DNA of 64,000 nucleotides, from positions 2,914,001 through 2,978,000 of the forward strand of contig CP049016.1 of assembly GCA_004376055.2 (NCBI GenBank). The letters are read 5' to 3'. The translations under genes were made by a program, and so were the position numbers. The notes under the pieces are model-generated. The model saw only the letters and a program-made list of their open reading frames with translations. It was not told where the DNA came from and searched no databases. Source of the stretch: Nitrospirales bacterium LBB_01. Its GTDB lineage: Bacteria; Nitrospirota; Thermodesulfovibrionia; Thermodesulfovibrionales; Magnetobacteriaceae. Below, piece after piece: positions 60,917-64,000 of the stretch (position 1 is its first letter; every line of letters starts with the position of its first letter).

Positions 60917-62587
60917 ATGTTTACTACATGCGATATTACCGGATTTAAAGTAGATAAACGGGTGTTGCCCTTGATAAAGGCAAATGCAGTTGTATCTGTC
61001 GTGGCGCTTCTTTTGGCCGTTGTGGCAGCCATGCTGGTGTTGTTTACAAGATGGCAGGTGGTACATCTTTTACCCGTTGATTGGTATTACAGGATACTGA
61101 CTCTCCACGGAGTGGTTGCATTGGTTGTGTGGATAGTTTTTTGGGAAATGGCAGGGCTTTTGTTTGGCTCAACTGTTGTGCTAAATGCGCGAATGGTTAC
61201 CCCGTGGCTGGCCTGGGTGGCTTTTGTCATGATGGTTATAGGCACCGCCCTTGTAGCCTTCGCAGTGCTTACAGGAAAGGCTGACGTTCTATTTACCTCG
61301 TATGCGCCGCTTAGGGCTGACCCGTTGTATTATCTGGGGATTATACTGTTTGCAGTTGGTGCATTAATAGTCATTGGAATTTTCTTTGCAAACATAATAG
61401 TTGCCAAGAAAGAGAAAACATATGGGGATGGGCCGCTTCCGCTCTTTACATTTGGTCTGCTTACTGCGGCCATTTTAGGTGTTGGAACGCTTTTACCTGG
61501 CGCAGTAATTTATGTACCTACGTTTCTATGGTCGCTTGGGCTTATTGACTCAGTAAACACCATAGTTTACAGACTGATATTCTGGGGCTTTGGACATTCG
61601 GCACAGCAGGTTAACGTTGCCGCTATGATATCGGTATGGTATCTTGGCGCATTCTTAACTGTTGGCGGAACTTCAATCAATGAAAAAGTCAGCAGAATAG
61701 CGTTTTTGTTTTACATGATAGGTATAAACCTGGCGTCTGCTCACCATCTGTTGGTTGATCCGATACCATCCCCATCGTGGAAGGTGTTAAACACCAGTTA
61801 CTTTATGTATCTTGCAGTGTTGGCCTCTATGATTCACGCATTTGCAGTTCCCTCGGCAGTTGAAGTAGCTCAGAGACGGCGTGGATATACAAAGGGATTA
61901 TTTGACTGGCTAAAAAATTGTCCGTGGGGAAATCCGGCTTTTGTAGCCGTGTTTTTAGCCATAATAATATTTGGGTTTATAGGCGGTGTTACCGGCGTTA
62001 TCAATGGTGCTGAACAGGCCAATATGATAATCCATAACACGATAGCAGTGCCGGGTCACTTTAAAGGCACAGTTGTTGGAGGAACCACACTGACCTTTAT
62101 GGGTGCTACGTACTATCTTATACCGCTTATATTTAGAAAGAAAATATCCATGTTTGGTCTTGCAAAGGCAGTGCCATGGTTGTTTGCCGGCGGTGTTGTT
62201 ATTCTTTCTGCCGGAATGTCAACCCTGGGTTACCTTGGTGTGCCAAGAAGACACTGGGACATAACCTTTGGTGGAGGACCCTTTACTTACTCGTTCCCTG
62301 CCATTACCGACTTGTTCTGGGTTGTGGCTGTGGTAGGTGGAGTCATAGCATTCCTTGGCGTTTTAGCGTGGGTGCTTGTAGTTGTCGTATCGGTGTTTTT
62401 TGGAACGCCTGTCAGAGGGAAACAGGATATGCAGCTTACACTTTCTGACATGCCGCCAGCGGAGGAGCATCACACCGGATTTGTTGCTCCCGGAACTTTC
62501 GCTCTTACGATAATCTTTATGATAGCGTTTTTAATATTTACCACCCTCAACTGGGGATGGCTGAGTGTTATGTGGGAGGTTAAGTAG
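60917..62587 (+). CDS. heme-copper oxidase superfamily subunit I, NO reductase-like
   Basis: A 556-residue catalytic subunit with 12-13 membrane helices. Metal ligands seen: His64 for the low-spin heme, His227 (FGHSAQQ) and His276-His277 (SAHHLLVDP) for CuB, His373 and His381 (PGHFKG) at the high-spin heme. Two positions are unusual. The residue four after His227, where oxygen reductases have the cross-linked Tyr, is Gln231. The residue two after His381, normally the second low-spin heme His, is Lys383. These changes, a CuA subunit and the SCO gene point to a NO reductase-like member (compare norSY-senC). Oxygen reduction is not excluded by sequence alone. Confidence 0.85.
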   Translation: MFTTCDITGFKVDKRVLPLIKANAVVSVVALLLAVVAAMLVLFTRWQVVHLLPVDWYYRILTLHGVVALVVWIVFWEMAGLLFGSTVVLNARMVTPWLAWVAFVMMVIGTALVAFAVLTGKADVLFTSYAPLRADPLYYLGIILFAVGALIVIGIFFANIIVAKKEKTYGDGPLPLFTFGLLTAAILGVGTLLPGAVIYVPTFLWSLGLIDSVNTIVYRLIFWGFGHSAQQVNVAAMISVWYLGAFLTVGGTSINEKVSRIAFLFYMIGINLASAHHLLVDPIPSPSWKVLNTSYFMYLAVLASMIHAFAVPSAVEVAQRRRGYTKGLFDWLKNCPWGNPAFVAVFLAIIIFGFIGGVTGVINGAEQANMIIHNTIAVPGHFKGTVVGGTTLTFMGATYYLIPLIFRKKISMFGLAKAVPWLFAGGVVILSAGMSTLGYLGVPRRHWDITFGGGPFTYSFPAITDLFWVVAVVGGVIAFLGVLAWVLVVVVSVFFGTPVRGKQDMQLTLSDMPPAEEHHTGFVAPGTFALTIIFMIAFLIFTTLNWGWLSVMWEVK

Positions 62588-62598
62588 GCTTAAGAAGG

Positions 62599-63402
62599 GT
62601 GAAATTTGCCCTGCTTGTCCTCTTAATAGTGAGTCTATTTGGAGCTAACGCTGCGGAGGCTGATATGAAGTCGCCTAATGAAAAGGCGACTCTCAACACA
62701 GCCCTCCCAAGTGTTATGCTCATTGACTCGTACGGAAAGACAGTTTCACTTAAGGAGATAATTGGCGGTAAGGTACTGATAATCAGCCTTATCTACACAA
62801 AATGTCAAACCGCCTGTCTTCTTATTACAGACAGTGTTCTAAGTGTGGTGGATAAAGTTGAAGGTCAGGGTGAGAACTATAACGTTCTCACCCTGACCTT
62901 TGATCCAAATGACGACCAAAAGCAGCTTGAAGAGTTCAGGCATATCTGGCGACTTGACAAAAAGCGCGGCTGGACAGTTGCACGCGGAGAAAAGAGCGAG
63001 GTTGATACGCTCCTTAAAGCCTTAGATTTCCACTACGCCTTAGATGGCGAGACCGGTGAGTTTTTGCACCCAAACATGCTGATTGTAATCACTCCTAAGG
63101 GTAAAATCTCAAAGTACATCTATGGTGTAAATTATGATGAGAATAACTTAAAGGCCAGCATTTTAGCTGCAAAAAAGGAGGGCTCATCACTTAGTCTCAC
63201 TGAGGGTGTGCTCCTTTGGTGCTATCGTTATGATCCTCTAACTGGGGCATACATTTTTGACTGGGCGCTTGTATGTGAACTAATCGGAGGGATAACTTTT
63301 TTCATCTCCATACCTTTTTTCTTTTGGGGCAGACTGGTACTGTCAAAAATTAAAACTCTCTCCGCTAAGATTTTCCTCAGACGTAGTTTCTCAGATAGTT
63401 AA
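62599..63402 (+). CDS. SCO1/SenC-type copper chaperone
   Basis: A 267-residue membrane protein. Signal/anchor (about 1-20), thioredoxin fold with the copper-binding CxxxC (Cys69 and Cys73 in KCQTAC) and the distal His region DFHYALDGETGEFLHP, then a C-terminal helix (about 225-250), which is unusual for SCO proteins and resembles versions from oxidase operons of this kind. It delivers copper to the CuA site. The start is the GTG at 62599 with AAGAAGG 5 nt upstream. Last gene of the operon. Confidence 0.9.
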   Translation: MKFALLVLLIVSLFGANAAEADMKSPNEKATLNTALPSVMLIDSYGKTVSLKEIIGGKVLIISLIYTKCQTACLLITDSVLSVVDKVEGQGENYNVLTLTFDPNDDQKQLEEFRHIWRLDKKRGWTVARGEKSEVDTLLKALDFHYALDGETGEFLHPNMLIVITPKGKISKYIYGVNYDENNLKASILAAKKEGSSLSLTEGVLLWCYRYDPLTGAYIFDWALVCELIGGITFFISIPFFFWGRLVLSKIKTLSAKIFLRRSFSDS

Positions 63403-63427
63403 AGAATATTCCTAAACTCAAATTTGG

Positions 63428-63433
63428 TATTAT
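63428..63433 (+). promoter_or_regulatory. possible -10 box of tilS
   Basis: TATTAT ends 5 nt before the GTG start, as in the other near-leaderless genes of this window. No -35 box is clear. Confidence 0.25.
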
Positions 63434-63438
63434 AACCT

Positions 63439-64000
63439 GTGGCAACCATAGCTAAGGTAAGAAACACTATCCTGCTGCATTCCATGCTGAATCCCTCTGA
63501 GACCGTATTAGTGGGACTCTCCGGAGGTGCAGATTCCGTGTGTCTGCTCCATGTGCTTAAATCTCTAAATTTAAATCTTAACCTGCATACCTTATACGTT
63601 GACCACAGAATGAGACCGCAGGAAACTCCAGCTGAGATAGAATTCTGTACCAACTTATGCAAATCTATTGACATACCATTTGAGGTCAGAACTATTGCCG
63701 ATTCTCAGTTGATAAAACATAACAAACAAGAAACCTTGAGAAATCTGCGATATCAGATATTTGAAGATGCTGCATCAGAGTTAAACGCATCTAAGGTTGC
63801 CCTTGGTCATAACATGGACGATCAGGCTGAGACGATTTTAATAAACCTGCTAAGAGGCTCTGGTATGAAGGGGCTTTCTGGAATCCCACCGGTAAGGGGA
63901 ACTTTTATAAGGCCAATTATTGCACTAAGAAGATATGAAATTGAGCATTATCTTAAATCAAAGGGTATCTCGTTTATTACTGATTCCTCAAATCTTAAGT
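63439..64000 (+). CDS. tilS: tRNA(Ile)-lysidine synthetase, 5' part
   Basis: The gene runs off the window end. The visible 187 residues contain the PP-loop SGGADSVCLLHVLK, followed by LYVDHRMRP, ALGHNMDDQAETILINLLRGSG and IRPIIALRRYEIEHYL, the usual TilS order. The enzyme attaches lysine to C34 of tRNA-Ile(CAU) so it reads AUA. The GTG at 63439 is the best start, since the loop then begins at a normal distance. No ribosome-binding site is seen. Confidence 0.93.
   Translation, partial: MATIAKVRNTILLHSMLNPSETVLVGLSGGADSVCLLHVLKSLNLNLNLHTLYVDHRMRPQETPAEIEFCTNLCKSIDIPFEVRTIADSQLIKHNKQETLRNLRYQIFEDAASELNASKVALGHNMDDQAETILINLLRGSGMKGLSGIPPVRGTFIRPIIALRRYEIEHYLKSKGISFITDSSNLK

Noticed and set aside
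1-64000. Magnetosome or prophage island
   Set aside because: No mam/mad genes, integrase, terminase or structural phage genes are seen; one lysozyme is insufficient.

Overview
The window looks like a chromosomal stretch of a Gram-negative, moderately AT-rich bacterium with a respiratory lifestyle. Type II secretion genes, heptose/LPS genes, Tat-dependent iron-sulfur proteins, c-type cytochromes and a heme-copper oxidase-like operon sit among ordinary housekeeping genes. Gene content and protein style (TMTC-like TPR membrane proteins, DUF362 and DUF6599 proteins, cytochrome b fused to an MvhD-like domain) suggest Nitrospirota (Thermodesulfovibrionia-like), but this is inference without a phylogeny. 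No ribosomal RNA, prophage, CRISPR array, intact insertion sequence or magnetosome gene was seen.

Layout. 1-2302: end of an AI-2E-type transporter, a metallo-beta-lactamase-fold hydrolase, a cupin-like protein, a small cytochrome c and tRNA-Pro. 2372-9023: partial type II secretion operon gspC-D-E-F-G-H; the secretin carries an unusual C-terminal domain resembling a subtilase propeptide. 9111-13542: argJ, a promoter-plus-hairpin segment that may make a small RNA, a FabG-like reductase and asnB. 13548-17259: two small genes with a third small ORF, then uvrA. 17372-22783: a tungstate-type binding lipoprotein coupled to a large sensor kinase and a TMTC-like membrane protein. 22784-28719: two gene pairs for Tat-exported or membrane Fe-S redox proteins (NapH-like ferredoxin plus DUF362; DUF6599 plus aldo/keto reductase), separated by a frameshifted gene and repeats. 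28789-32073: maltokinase beside a decayed trehalose synthase fragment fused to a truncated hicA, an intact hicB, and a frameshifted secreted protein. 32152-36621: glmS, glmU, a ParD-like antitoxin and an LRR-TIR gene broken by a stop codon. 37082-43806: HtrA protease, YebC, DNA polymerase I, lytic transglycosylase and murB. 43812-48891: T4-type lysozyme, second TMTC-like protein with a UbiA-type prenyltransferase, tRNA-Val and a PP2C phosphatase. 48898-57082: envelope/glycan genes (GT2, B12 radical SAM, DUF362-ferredoxin, GT9), NupC, RfaE1 and a formylglycine-enzyme-fold protein. 57195-63402: cytochrome b/ferredoxin/MvhD fusion divergent from a diheme cytochrome c, small subunit, CuA subunit II, subunit I and SCO operon. 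63439-end: tilS, cut by the window edge.

The most interesting part is 57195-63402. Subunit I keeps the histidines for the high-spin heme and CuB but has Gln where oxidases carry the cross-linked Tyr, and Lys where the second low-spin heme His is expected. With a CuA subunit and an SCO gene, the arrangement recalls the norSY-senC type of nitric oxide reductase. A Crp/Fnr-like palindrome lies in the divergent promoter region.

Several genes (gspC, asnB, murB, the second TMTC gene, perhaps tilS) have a -10 box ending only 5-11 nt before the start codon and no clear ribosome-binding site, which suggests leaderless or near-leaderless transcripts. There are five broken or truncated genes between 25.5 and 36.6 kb, making that part the eroding, recombining section of the window.
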